From Lachnospiraceae bacterium (GTDB lineage Bacteria > Bacillota > Clostridia > Lachnospirales > Lachnospiraceae): 9,478 bases of DNA. Positions 1 through 7,113 of the stretch are shown here, piece after piece. Location: NCBI GenBank assembly GCA_900759225.1, contig CAAEUM010000096.1, positions 1 through 9,478 of the forward strand, in the 5' to 3' direction. The notes below the pieces were generated by a model. It was not told where the DNA came from and searched no databases. It was given only the letters and a program-made list of their open reading frames with translations. Position 1 is the stretch's first letter, and each line of letters opens with the position of its first letter. The position numbers and the translations under genes were made by a program.

Positions 1-1104
1 GTGACCCAGGACAGGGTAGTGCTGGAAATCCAGAGAGGCTGCATCCGGGGCTGCCGATTCTGCCAGGCGGGAAATGTATACCGTCCCTTAAGGGAGCACA
101 GCCTGGAATACTTAAAAAATTATGCCCGTCAGATGCTAAAGAGTACGGGCCATGAGGAGATCTCCTTAAGCTCTTTAAGCTCCAGTGACTACAGCCAGCT
201 GGAGGGGCTTGTAAACTTCCTCATTGATGAGTTTAAGGGGAAGGGCGTCAATATTTCTCTTCCTTCCCTGCGCATTGACGCATTTTCACTGGATGTTATG
301 AGCAAGGTGCAGGATATTAAGAAGAGCAGCCTTACCTTTGCGCCGGAGGCAGGCTCTCAGCGTCTTCGTGATGTTATCAACAAGGGCCTGACAGAGGAGG
401 TTATCTTAAAGGGGGCCCGCATGGCCTTTGAAGCAGGCTGGAACCGGGTAAAGCTGTACTTTATGCTGGGACAGCCCACGGAAACGGTAGAGGACATGGA
501 GGGAATCGCCCTTTTGTCTGAAAAGATCGCAGAGGAATATTATGAAATCCCTAAGGATCAGCGCCAGGGCAAGGTGCAGGTGGTTGCCAGCTCCTCCTTC
601 TTTGTTCCAAAGCCATTTACCCCCTTCCAGTGGGCCAGAATGTGCACCAAGGAGGAATTTATTGAGCGTGCCAACATTGTCCGTGCAAAATTCCGGGAGA
701 TGAAGAACTTTAAGAGCTTAAAGTATAACTGGCATGAGGCGGAGCTTACAGTGCTGGAGGGCGTACTTGCCCGGGGTGACCGCCGGGTGGGTGCTGTGAT
801 CGAGGAGGCTTACAGACAGGGCGCCATCTATGATTCCTGGTCTGAGTATTTTGATAATGATATCTGGATGAACGCATTTGAGACCTGCGGCGTGGATATT
901 GGCTTTTATACCACCCGTGAGAGGGGCCTTGATGAGATATTCCCATGGGATTTTATTGATGCAGGCGTTTCAAAGGAATTTTTAAAGCGGGAATGGAACA
1001 ATGCCTTAAAGGGTGAGGTTACTCCCAACTGCCGCAAACGCTGCTCCGGCTGCGGAGCCATGGGCTTTGGCGGCGGCGTATGCTTCGAGGAGAAAGAGGC
1101 ATAA
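1..1104 (+). CDS. B12-binding-type radical SAM protein (TIGR03960-like), 3' part only
   Basis: The reading frame is open at base 1, so this is the C-terminal part (367 codons) of a gene that begins upstream; the GTG at base 1 is only an in-frame codon. The radical SAM cluster motif CX3CX2C is visible at window residues 14, 18 and 21, within CIRGCRFCQAG, and should hold the 4Fe-4S cluster that cleaves S-adenosylmethionine. Full-length relatives are roughly 600 residues with an N-terminal cobalamin-binding-like domain, which would lie outside the window. A second Cys set occurs at residues 344, 348, 351 and 361, in a CX3CX2C-type arrangement near the C-terminus. The DUF2344 gene follows after 56 bases; the two are often adjacent or fused in Clostridia. 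The substrate is unknown to me. Family assignment is confident, function is not. Confidence 0.9.
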   Translation: MTQDRVVLEIQRGCIRGCRFCQAGNVYRPLREHSLEYLKNYARQMLKSTGHEEISLSSLSSSDYSQLEGLVNFLIDEFKGKGVNISLPSLRIDAFSLDVMSKVQDIKKSSLTFAPEAGSQRLRDVINKGLTEEVILKGARMAFEAGWNRVKLYFMLGQPTETVEDMEGIALLSEKIAEEYYEIPKDQRQGKVQVVASSSFFVPKPFTPFQWARMCTKEEFIERANIVRAKFREMKNFKSLKYNWHEAELTVLEGVLARGDRRVGAVIEEAYRQGAIYDSWSEYFDNDIWMNAFETCGVDIGFYTTRERGLDEIFPWDFIDAGVSKEFLKREWNNALKGEVTPNCRKRCSGCGAMGFGGGVCFEEKEA

Positions 1105-1160
1105 TGCGGCGACGTCTGCCCTGTGAACGCTTACAAGTAGGAAGAAGGACATGATAGAAA

Positions 1161-1904
1161 ATGAAGATCAGAATCAAATTCAGAAAATATGGAACCATGA
1201 AATTTATCGGGCATCTGGATGTAATGCGTTACTTCCAGAAGGCTATCCGCCGCAGTGATGTGGATATCCGCTACAGTGAAGGCTTCAGCCCCCATCAGAT
1301 TATGACCTTTGCAGCCCCCTTAGGCGTGGGCATTACCAGCAATGGGGAATATATGGACATTGAGGTGTTAAGCACCGAAGATTCCCAGACAATGATAAAG
1401 CGGCTGAATGATGTGATGACGGAAGGCTTTGAGGTGCTGGAATACCGCCTTCTGCCTGACAATTCAGTGAATGCTATGTCCCTGGTGGCAGCGGCTGACT
1501 ATACGCTTACCTTCCGCCCCGGCTATGAGAGGCCGGAGGGGGCCAATGCCTGGTTTAAGGAGCTGTCTGCCTTTTTTGAGCAGCCCTCTGTTATGGTGAC
1601 AAAGAAAACAAAAAAGGGTGAAGCTCTTCTTGACTTAAAGCCATTGGTTTATGAGCTTAAGGTACAGGATAACCATACCCCATCCCTCTTTATGAAGATT
1701 TCCACAGGAAGCGCTGCCAATATTAAGCCGGAGCTTGTTCTGGATGCATTCTATGCCCATAAGGGGATCGAGCGGCCGGAATTTGCCTATATGGTACAGC
1801 GGGAAGAGGTATATGGTGATGTGGCTTCAGAGGAAGAAAAAAGCCGGAATATTCATAATTTCCGCCGCTTAGGTGATTTTGGACAGGATATACTTCATGG
1901 ATAA
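1161..1904 (+). CDS. DUF2344 / TIGR03936-family radical SAM-associated protein
   Basis: This 247-residue protein begins MKIRIKFRKYGTMKFIGHLD, and the F-IGHLD and RYSEGFSPH segments (about residues 15-50) are typical of the DUF2344 family. The family is named for its link with the upstream radical SAM protein, and in some genomes the two are one polypeptide. I see no Cys cluster, membrane segment or signal peptide, so a soluble partner protein is likely, but the activity is unknown. The ATG at 1161 is preceded by a purine-rich GGAAGAAGG about 12 bases upstream, a slightly long spacing. An earlier ATG at 1151 is in another frame. The last 8 bases overlap the RNase G gene, which implies co-transcription and probably translational coupling. 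Confidence 0.9.
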   Translation: MKIRIKFRKYGTMKFIGHLDVMRYFQKAIRRSDVDIRYSEGFSPHQIMTFAAPLGVGITSNGEYMDIEVLSTEDSQTMIKRLNDVMTEGFEVLEYRLLPDNSVNAMSLVAAADYTLTFRPGYERPEGANAWFKELSAFFEQPSVMVTKKTKKGEALLDLKPLVYELKVQDNHTPSLFMKISTGSAANIKPELVLDAFYAHKGIERPEFAYMVQREEVYGDVASEEEKSRNIHNFRRLGDFGQDILHG

Positions 1905-3090
1905 ATTGATCATTACAAGGCTTCAGGGAAAAACCTGCACTGTCCGGATCTCCGGCGGTGAAGTCCTCCAGCTTACCTTTGAGGAGGAGCAGGAGAAAAG
2001 CCTGTTGGGAAATATTTATATTGCAAAGGTACAGAAGGTGGCAGCAGGGATCAATGCTGCTTTTGTGGAGCTGGCTCCGGGGATGGTAGGCTATTACAGC
2101 CTGGAGGAAAATAAGGAGCATCTTTTTACAACTCCTTCCTCCACTGGCGGGATACCCCGGAAGCTGAAGGCGGGAGATGAGATCGTAGTGCAAGTAAGCC
2201 GGGATGCAGTAAAAACAAAGGCCCCTGTGGTTACCTCCCATCTTTCATTTGCCGGGCGCTACTGTGTCCTTACAGCGGGAAAGAGCGGAATCGGCTTCTC
2301 CTCAAAGCTGACCGATAACGGTCTGCGCACAGAGCTGAAAATGCGCTGGAAGGAATGCGCCCCAGGAGACATGGGGCTTATTGTCAGGACCAATGCGGCG
2401 GCTGTTACGGCAGACGAAGTATTAAAGGAGTATGAAGCCTTAAAAGAGACTTATGAGGCCTTAAAGGCAGGCTGGGCCATGCGTACCTGCTACTCTTGCA
2501 TTTATCATGCGCTGCCCGGTTATATTGCCAGCTTAAGGGATACGCTTTTTGGAGGCCTTGATTCCATTCTTACAGACCAGCCTGATTTTTATGAGGCCAT
2601 AAGTGCCTATCTGTCCTCCTTTCAGCCGGAGGACAAGGAGAGGCTAAGCTTTTATGAGGACAGGCTTTTGCCTTTAAGCAAGCTTTACAGCCTGGATACA
2701 GCTCTGGAGAGGGCTCTTTCCAAACGGGTATGGCTTAAATCCGGGGGCTACCTGGTGATCGAGCCTACGGAAGCCATGGTTGTTATTGATGTAAACACCG
2801 GGAAATATACGGGAAAGAAAAGCCAGGAGGAAACCATCGTAAAAATCAATCTGGAGGCGGCAGATGAGATCGGGCGGCAGCTGCGCCTGCGGAATCTGTC
2901 GGGAATCATCCTGATCGATTTTATTGATATGGAGAAGGAGCTTCATAAAAAACAGGTGATGGAAGCGCTGCAGCGGGCAGTTTCAAAGGATCCGGTAAAA
3001 ACGGTCGTAGTAGAAATGACCCGTTTAAACCTGGTGGAGGTAACCAGGAAAAAGGTGAGAAAGCCGCTGTACGAACAAATTTTGCTTTAG
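1897..3090 (+). CDS. rng: Ribonuclease G/E family endoribonuclease, short form
   Basis: The product is 397 residues and belongs to the RNase E/G family, which cleaves single-stranded RNA in rRNA maturation and mRNA decay. An S1-like RNA-binding domain lies at about residues 36-112 (starting GNIYIAKVQKV). The catalytic core carries the two metal-binding aspartates, D298 in VVIDVNTG and D341 in ILIDFIDM. Their 43-residue separation equals that of E. coli RNase E D303 and D346. The protein ends shortly after RLNLVEVTRKKVRKPL, without the CPxCxG zinc-link and downstream region of E. coli RNase G (about 489 residues). I chose ATG 1897 because it gives MDKLIITRLQ, the normal family beginning, with AGGA 8 bases upstream; a GTG at 1873 would add eight atypical residues. 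It overlaps the DUF2344 gene by 8 bases. Confidence 0.93.
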   Translation: MDKLIITRLQGKTCTVRISGGEVLQLTFEEEQEKSLLGNIYIAKVQKVAAGINAAFVELAPGMVGYYSLEENKEHLFTTPSSTGGIPRKLKAGDEIVVQVSRDAVKTKAPVVTSHLSFAGRYCVLTAGKSGIGFSSKLTDNGLRTELKMRWKECAPGDMGLIVRTNAAAVTADEVLKEYEALKETYEALKAGWAMRTCYSCIYHALPGYIASLRDTLFGGLDSILTDQPDFYEAISAYLSSFQPEDKERLSFYEDRLLPLSKLYSLDTALERALSKRVWLKSGGYLVIEPTEAMVVIDVNTGKYTGKKSQEETIVKINLEAADEIGRQLRLRNLSGIILIDFIDMEKELHKKQVMEALQRAVSKDPVKTVVVEMTRLNLVEVTRKKVRKPLYEQILL

Positions 3091-3109
3091 TTGAAAGGGG
3101 AAGGAAACC

Positions 3110-4465
3110 ATGAAAATAATCATTGTAGGGTGCGGAAAGGTGGGTACCACCCTGGCGGAGCAGTTAAACCGCGAGCAGCATGACATTACGCTGATCGATA
3201 CAGACGGAGAGGCGCTGCAGGCCCTCTCTGACAGCATTGATGTCATGTGTGTTAACGGAAACGGGGCCATATACCAGGTTCAGATGGAGGCTGGGATTAA
3301 GGAAGCCGACCTGATGATCGCAACCACAAACTCAGATGAGCTGAATATGCTCTGCTGTTTGATCGCAAAAAAGGCAGGAAACTGCCATACCATTGCCCGC
3401 GTCAGAAACCCGGAATATTCTGCAGAGATCAGCTATATCCGTGAGGAGCTTAACCTGTCTTTGGCGATCAACCCGGAGCTGGCTGCAGCAAGGGAGATCG
3501 CAAGGCTGCTTCGTTTCCCGTCGGCCATTAAGATCGAGCCTTTTTCAAAGGGCCGTATTGAGCTTTTAAAGTTCCTGATCCCTTCTGATTCTGTTTTGGA
3601 CCATATGAAGGTAATGGACGTATCCGGTCACCTGCGGGTCAATATCCTTATCTGTGCTGTGGAGCGGGGGGATGATGTGGTGATCCCCGATGGTAATTTT
3701 GAGATGAGAAGCGGGGATAAGATTTCCTTTATTGCCTCTCATTCCGATTCTGCTGAATTTTTCCGCAAGGCCGGTATTGAAAACAATACGGTAGGAAGCG
3801 TTATGATCGTAGGCGGCGGAAAGCTGACCTACTATCTGTGCAAATCCCTGGCAGATACGAAGATCAAGATTAAAATCATTGAGCAGGATGAGCATCGCTG
3901 CCGCGTGCTCAGTGAGCTGCTTCCAAAGGCTATGATCATCCATGGAGACGGCACAGACCAGCAGCTCCTTTTAGAGGAGGGGATTCAGCGCACAGAGGCA
4001 TTTGCCTCCCTTACAGGCTTTGATGAGGAAAATATTATGCTTTCCCTGTATGCTGCAAGCCAGTCTGAGGCCAAGCTGATCACAAAGGTAAATAAGATTT
4101 CCTTTGAAAATGTGATCAATTCCCTGAATCTGGGCAGTGTTATTTATCCGAAGATGCTGACAGCAGACATTATCTTACAGTATGTGCGCGCCATGCAGAA
4201 TTCCATGGGAAGCAATGTGGAGACCCTGTATAAGATCGTGGCAGACAAGGCAGAGGCTCTGGAATTCAGAGCCAGCAAGGATGCATCATTCCTTGGCATC
4301 CCTCTTGAGAAGCTGCAGTTAAAGAACAACCTTTTGGTTGCCTGCATTAACCGTCAGGGACGTATCATTACCCCCCGCGGCAAGGATACCATTGAAGCCG
4401 GAGATACGGTAGTTATCGTAACAACCCACACCGGGTTAAATGACTTAAAGGATATTTTGAGGTAA
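3110..4465 (+). CDS. trkA: Trk potassium uptake regulatory subunit TrkA
   Basis: This 451-residue cytoplasmic protein is the NAD(H)-binding gating subunit that assembles on the TrkH channel. It is a duplicated RCK protein. The first Rossmann domain has GCGKVG at residues 7-12 and the acidic residue D30 at the end of the second strand, followed by a TrkA_C domain (about 138-220). A second Rossmann domain starts with GGGKLT at 235-240 and is followed by a second TrkA_C domain (about 370-451). The second loop lacks the final glycine of GxGxxG, so its nucleotide binding may differ from the first. Length is close to E. coli TrkA (458). The ribosome binding site GGGGAAGG lies just before ATG 3110, 19 bases after rng. 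trkH follows after 15 bases, so both subunits are very probably co-expressed. Confidence 0.96.
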   Translation: MKIIIVGCGKVGTTLAEQLNREQHDITLIDTDGEALQALSDSIDVMCVNGNGAIYQVQMEAGIKEADLMIATTNSDELNMLCCLIAKKAGNCHTIARVRNPEYSAEISYIREELNLSLAINPELAAAREIARLLRFPSAIKIEPFSKGRIELLKFLIPSDSVLDHMKVMDVSGHLRVNILICAVERGDDVVIPDGNFEMRSGDKISFIASHSDSAEFFRKAGIENNTVGSVMIVGGGKLTYYLCKSLADTKIKIKIIEQDEHRCRVLSELLPKAMIIHGDGTDQQLLLEEGIQRTEAFASLTGFDEENIMLSLYAASQSEAKLITKVNKISFENVINSLNLGSVIYPKMLTADIILQYVRAMQNSMGSNVETLYKIVADKAEALEFRASKDASFLGIPLEKLQLKNNLLVACINRQGRIITPRGKDTIEAGDTVVIVTTHTGLNDLKDILR

Positions 4466-4480
4466 GGGACGGATATAGAG

Positions 4481-5920
4481 ATGAATCATGGTATTGTTAT
4501 TTACATATTGGGCTGGATAATGAAGATCGAGGCGATCTTGATGCTGCTCCCTGCCTTTACAGCGTTTATTTATAAAGAGAGCATTCTTACCTGTTACCTG
4601 GGTGTGGCTTTTGTCTGCGGACTTTTAGGCTTTATCTGCACCAGAAGGAAACCGGAAAACATTATGGTATTTGCCAGGGAGGGCTTTATTACGGTAGCCC
4701 TTGGATGGCTGGTACTCAGCCTGTTTGGCTGTATGCCCTTTATTATCAGCGGCGAGATCCCTCATTTTATTGACGCCATGTTTGAGATCGTTTCCGGTTT
4801 TACAACTACTGGCTCAAGCATTGTGCCGGAAGTAGAGAAGCTTTCCATGGCCTCCCGCATGTGGCGCAGCTTTTCCCATTGGATCGGCGGTATGGGGATC
4901 CTGGTGTTTGTCCTTGCGATCCTTCCCATGACGGGAGATTACAATATGCATATTATGAGGGCGGAGAGCCCGGGACCGTCAGTTGGCAAGCTGGTCCCTA
5001 AGATCCGTATTACCGCAAAGCTTTTATATACGATCTATTTCTGCATGACGATGGTGATGATCGTCCTTTTGCTGCTTGGCGGAATGCCTGTATTTGACAG
5101 TATCTGCATGGCCTTTGGAACGGCAGGTACCGGCGGCTTTTCCTGCCGCAATTCAGGTCAGGCCGGCTATACACTGTACCAGCAGGGGATCATTTCCCTG
5201 TTTATGCTTCTGTTCGGTGTTAATTTTAATGTATATTATCTGATGCTTTTTAAGCGTCCCAAGGACGCCCTGCGCTGTGAGGAGCTTTGGGGATATGTAG
5301 GGATCGTGGCAGGAGCCATCCTTTTGATCACGATCAATATACGTCACATGTTCCCTTCCCTGTTAAATACGATACATCATGCTGCGTTTCAGGTTGCTAC
5401 CATTATCACCACCACCGGCTATTCCACCGTTGACTTTAACCAGTGGCCGGAATTTTCCAAAACAGTACTGCTGACCTTAATGTTTATCGGCGCCTGTGCA
5501 GGAAGCACCGGCGGAGGGATCAAGGTATCCCGTATTATGATCGCTTTAAAAGAGGTAAAGAAGGAGATGGCTGCCCTGATACATCCAAGAAGCGTAAAGG
5601 TAATTAAATATGAAGGGAAATCCCTGGACCATAACACCCTGCGCTCCTTAAATGCCTACCTGATCGTGTATGCCCTGATCTTCTTTTTATCGGTACTGAT
5701 CATCAGCCTGGATAATTTTGATTTTACAACCTCCTTCTCGGCAGTGGCAGCAAATTTAAATAATATTGGCCCTGGGCTTTCTGTTGTAGGCCCTGCCTCT
5801 AACTTCTCCATGATGTCTTATCGGTCAAAGATCGTATTGATTTTTGACATGCTTGCCGGAAGGCTGGAGCTGTTCCCGGTACTTCTCCTGTTTACAAGAG
5901 GTGCCTGGAGAAAAAATTAA
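4481..5920 (+). CDS. trkH: Trk/Ktr-type potassium channel subunit TrkH
   Basis: This 479-residue integral membrane protein is the K+-conducting pore of the Trk system; length is close to E. coli TrkH (483). It shows the fourfold membrane-pore-membrane layout with one filter glycine per repeat: G111 in FTTTGSS, G218 in TAGTGGFS, G313 in TTTGYST and G430 in NNIGPGL. The hallmark GACAGSTGGGIKVSR segment follows the third pore, and the chain ends with GRLELFPVLLLF as usual for TrkH. The start at 4481 is preceded only by a weak AAGGG at 4464-4468, inside the trkA stop region, so translation probably depends on coupling to trkA. A later Met14 is possible, but the longer form matches the usual N-terminus. 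No terminator is visible before the rplU promoter 8 bases downstream. Confidence 0.96.
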   Translation: MNHGIVIYILGWIMKIEAILMLLPAFTAFIYKESILTCYLGVAFVCGLLGFICTRRKPENIMVFAREGFITVALGWLVLSLFGCMPFIISGEIPHFIDAMFEIVSGFTTTGSSIVPEVEKLSMASRMWRSFSHWIGGMGILVFVLAILPMTGDYNMHIMRAESPGPSVGKLVPKIRITAKLLYTIYFCMTMVMIVLLLLGGMPVFDSICMAFGTAGTGGFSCRNSGQAGYTLYQQGIISLFMLLFGVNFNVYYLMLFKRPKDALRCEELWGYVGIVAGAILLITINIRHMFPSLLNTIHHAAFQVATIITTTGYSTVDFNQWPEFSKTVLLTLMFIGACAGSTGGGIKVSRIMIALKEVKKEMAALIHPRSVKVIKYEGKSLDHNTLRSLNAYLIVYALIFFLSVLIISLDNFDFTTSFSAVAANLNNIGPGLSVVGPASNFSMMSYRSKIVLIFDMLAGRLELFPVLLLFTRGAWRKN

Positions 5921-5928
5921 AAAATCCA

Positions 5929-5957
5929 TTGACAATCCGAAAACCGGGTGTTATTAT
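5929..5957 (+). promoter_or_regulatory. Sigma-A-type promoter for rplU-prp-rpmA
   Basis: A perfect -35 TTGACA at 5929-5934 is separated by 17 bases from TATTAT at 5952-5957, which matches five of six -10 consensus bases. Transcription should start near 5964. It lies right after trkH and before a structured leader, so the ribosomal protein genes have their own strong promoter rather than relying on read-through from rng-trkAH. Confidence 0.85.
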
Positions 5958-5964
5958 GTTTAAG

Positions 5965-6053
5965 TATGCCGCACAGCGAGGTAATAAGGGTCATGCAAAT
6001 TTATTTTTGTGAACACCGAAGCTGGCGAGTAATGATTATAGGAGGTCCTCTGA
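5965..6053 (+). ncRNA. L21 ribosomal protein leader RNA (putative autoregulatory 5' UTR)
   Basis: The roughly 90-base leader between promoter and rplU can fold. GCC 5968-5970 pairs with GGC 6024-6026, and AGC 5975-5977 with GCT 6021-6023. A GA/GA internal pair follows (5978-5979 with 6018-6019), then GGT 5980-5982 pairs with ACC 6015-6017. An inner hairpin TGCAAA/TTTGTG (5994-5999 and 6006-6011) includes wobble pairs. Position and motifs (GCGAGG, CACCGAAGCTGGCGAG) fit the Rfam L21 leader found upstream of rplU-ysxB-rpmA in low-GC Gram-positives, thought to mediate feedback by L21. I recognised it by position and motifs, not by a covariance search. Confidence 0.7.
6040..6045 (+). promoter_or_regulatory. 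Ribosome binding site of rplU
   Basis: A perfect AGGAGG lies 8 bases before the rplU ATG and directly after the folded leader. Leader refolding could therefore affect ribosome access. Confidence 0.85.
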
Positions 6054-6362
6054 ATGTACGCGATTATTGCAACAGGCGGAAAGCAGTACAAGGTAGCAGA
6101 AGGCGATGTCATTAAGGTAGAAAAGCTGGGCTTAGGCGCAGGCGAGACTGTAACCTTTGACCAGGTGCTGGCTGTAAACAACGGCGAACTGCAGATTGGA
6201 TGCCCAACCGTAGCTGGAGCAACTGTTACTGCAACAGTTGAGAAAGAAGGCAAGGGCAAGAAAGTTATCGTTTACAAGTATAAGAGAAAGACTGGCTATC
6301 ACAAGAAGAATGGCCACAGACAGCTCTATACCCAGGTTAAGATTGAGAAGATCAATGCTTAA
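6054..6362 (+). CDS. rplU: 50S ribosomal protein L21
   Basis: The 102-residue product begins [18 protein letters not shown], the classic L21 opening, and has the basic segment [17 protein letters not shown] (about residues 74-90) that contacts 23S rRNA. Length is normal for L21 (about 103). Start choice is secure because of the perfect AGGAGG 8 bases upstream. It is the first gene of a three-gene unit rplU-prp-rpmA driven by the promoter at 5929-5957, and is presumably feedback-controlled through the leader. Confidence 0.98.
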   Translation: MYAIIATGGKQYKVAEGDVIKVEKLGLGAGETVTFDQVLAVNNGELQIGCPTVAGATVTATVEKEGKGKKVIVYKYKRKTGYHKKNGHRQLYTQVKIEKINA

Positions 6363-6373
6363 TTGTAAATGAT

Positions 6374-6715
6374 ATGATTCAGGCAACTGTTTTTAAAGAA
6401 TCCGGGAAACGGGGAGAAGGCCTTATCCGAGGGATCAAGCTTGAGGGACATGCAGGTTATGCTGAGGAAGGTGAGGATATCATCTGCGCAGCAGTTTCTG
6501 CACTGGCTATCAATTTTTATAATTCGGTGGAAACCTTTACAGAAGATGATTTTGAAGGAAAGGCAGGACAGGAAGACATCCAGTTTGAGTTTTCCTTTCC
6601 GTCTTATATAAGCCCCCAGTCCCAGCTCCTTATGAATTCTCTTGTTTTGGGTCTTCAGAATATTGAGAAGGATTATGGAAAATCGTATATTATCATCCGA
6701 TTCAAGGAGGTGTAA
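6374..6715 (+). CDS. prp: Ribosomal-processing cysteine protease Prp (YsxB family)
   Basis: This 113-residue protein is the Firmicute-type cysteine protease that removes the N-terminal extension of L27, a step known to be essential in Staphylococcus aureus. The expected catalytic pair is visible: H26 in EGHAGYAEEGEDIICAA and C38 in the same segment. The 12-residue separation equals H22/C34 of the S. aureus enzyme. The gene lies between rplU and its substrate gene rpmA, as in other Firmicutes. It starts 11 bases after the rplU stop and has no convincing Shine-Dalgarno sequence, so it is probably translated by coupling at a reduced level, which suits a protease needed in smaller amounts than its ribosomal substrate (inference). 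Confidence 0.95.
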   Translation: MIQATVFKESGKRGEGLIRGIKLEGHAGYAEEGEDIICAAVSALAINFYNSVETFTEDDFEGKAGQEDIQFEFSFPSYISPQSQLLMNSLVLGLQNIEKDYGKSYIIIRFKEV

Positions 6716-6718
6716 GAC

Positions 6719-7009
6719 ATGTTAAAGATGAACCTTCAGTTATTCGCTCATAAAAAGGGTGTTGGTTCTACAAAGAACGGCCGTGATTCCGAGTCTAAGA
6801 GACTTGGTGCCAAGAGAGCTGACGGACAGTTCGTACTGGCTGGAAACATCCTGTACAGACAGCGTGGAACCCACATTCATCCAGGCAACAACGTAGGTAA
6901 GGGCGGCGACGATACCTTATTTGCATTAGTAGACGGAGTTGTTCGGTTTGAAAGAAAGGGCAGAGATAAGAAGCAGGTTTCTGTATACCCGAAAGCAATC
7001 AACGAATAA
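6719..7009 (+). CDS. rpmA: 50S ribosomal protein L27, precursor with cleavable N-terminal extension
   Basis: The 96-residue protein starts [20 protein letters not shown]. The first nine residues are the extension removed by Prp in Firmicutes; processing would leave [15 protein letters not shown], resembling mature E. coli L27 (AHKKAGGSTRNGRDS). The mature N-terminus reaches the peptidyl transferase centre. The usual cleavage motif is LQFFA; here it is LQLFA, a conservative change. [20 protein letters not shown] is the conserved core. The ribosome binding site AAGGAGGTG lies in the last codons of prp, and the start is 3 bases after the prp stop. The transcript ends at the terminator immediately downstream. 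Confidence 0.98.
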   Translation: MLKMNLQLFAHKKGVGSTKNGRDSESKRLGAKRADGQFVLAGNILYRQRGTHIHPGNNVGKGGDDTLFALVDGVVRFERKGRDKKQVSVYPKAINE

Positions 7010-7017
7010 TTTTTGAG

Positions 7018-7047
7018 GGCTCCATACTTGGCGTATGGAGCCTTTTT
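7018..7047 (+). terminator. Intrinsic terminator after rpmA
   Basis: A 10-bp perfect stem, GGCTCCATAC (7018-7027) with GTATGGAGCC (7033-7042), encloses the 5-base loop TTGGC and is followed by TTTTT (7043-7047). The other strand has no matching T-run on its side, so it acts in the + direction only. It separates the L21-Prp-L27 unit from obgE. Confidence 0.93.
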
Positions 7048-7060
7048 GTTTCTAAGTTTA

Positions 7061-7090
7061 TTCACAAGAAACAGACTGAACGGTTATTTT
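7061..7090 (+). promoter_or_regulatory. Possible promoter for obgE
   Basis: TTCACA (7061-7066, five of six matches to the -35 consensus) and TATTTT (7085-7090, four of six) are separated by 18 bases. Because a good terminator lies just upstream, obgE needs its own promoter, and this is the best candidate I see. It would leave a very short 5' leader containing the ribosome binding site. Confidence 0.4.
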
Positions 7091-7113
7091 ACAATTTACA
7101 AGGAGGTACGTGT

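Noticed and set aside
1104..1154. 16-codon frame overlapping the radical SAM stop (TAATG)
   Set aside because: It is too short, has Arg-rich low-information content and no family support; the overlap alone is not evidence of a gene.
1873..1896. GTG 1873 as the start of rng
   Set aside because: It adds MILDRIYF, which is not typical of the family. ATG 1897 has AGGA at good spacing and gives the usual MxKLIITRL beginning.
1723..2241. 172-codon open frame on the minus strand
   Set aside because: It lies antisense across the end of the DUF2344 gene and the start of rng, both secure family members, and its translation shows no recognisable domain.
3566..3943. 125-codon open frame on the minus strand inside trkA
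   Set aside because: It is fully antisense to a clear TrkA coding region and has no domain signal.
5993..6115. 40-codon upstream frame in the L21 leader (MQIYFCEHRSW...)
   Set aside because: It has no properly spaced ribosome binding site, runs out of frame into rplU, and its bases are better explained by the leader RNA structure.
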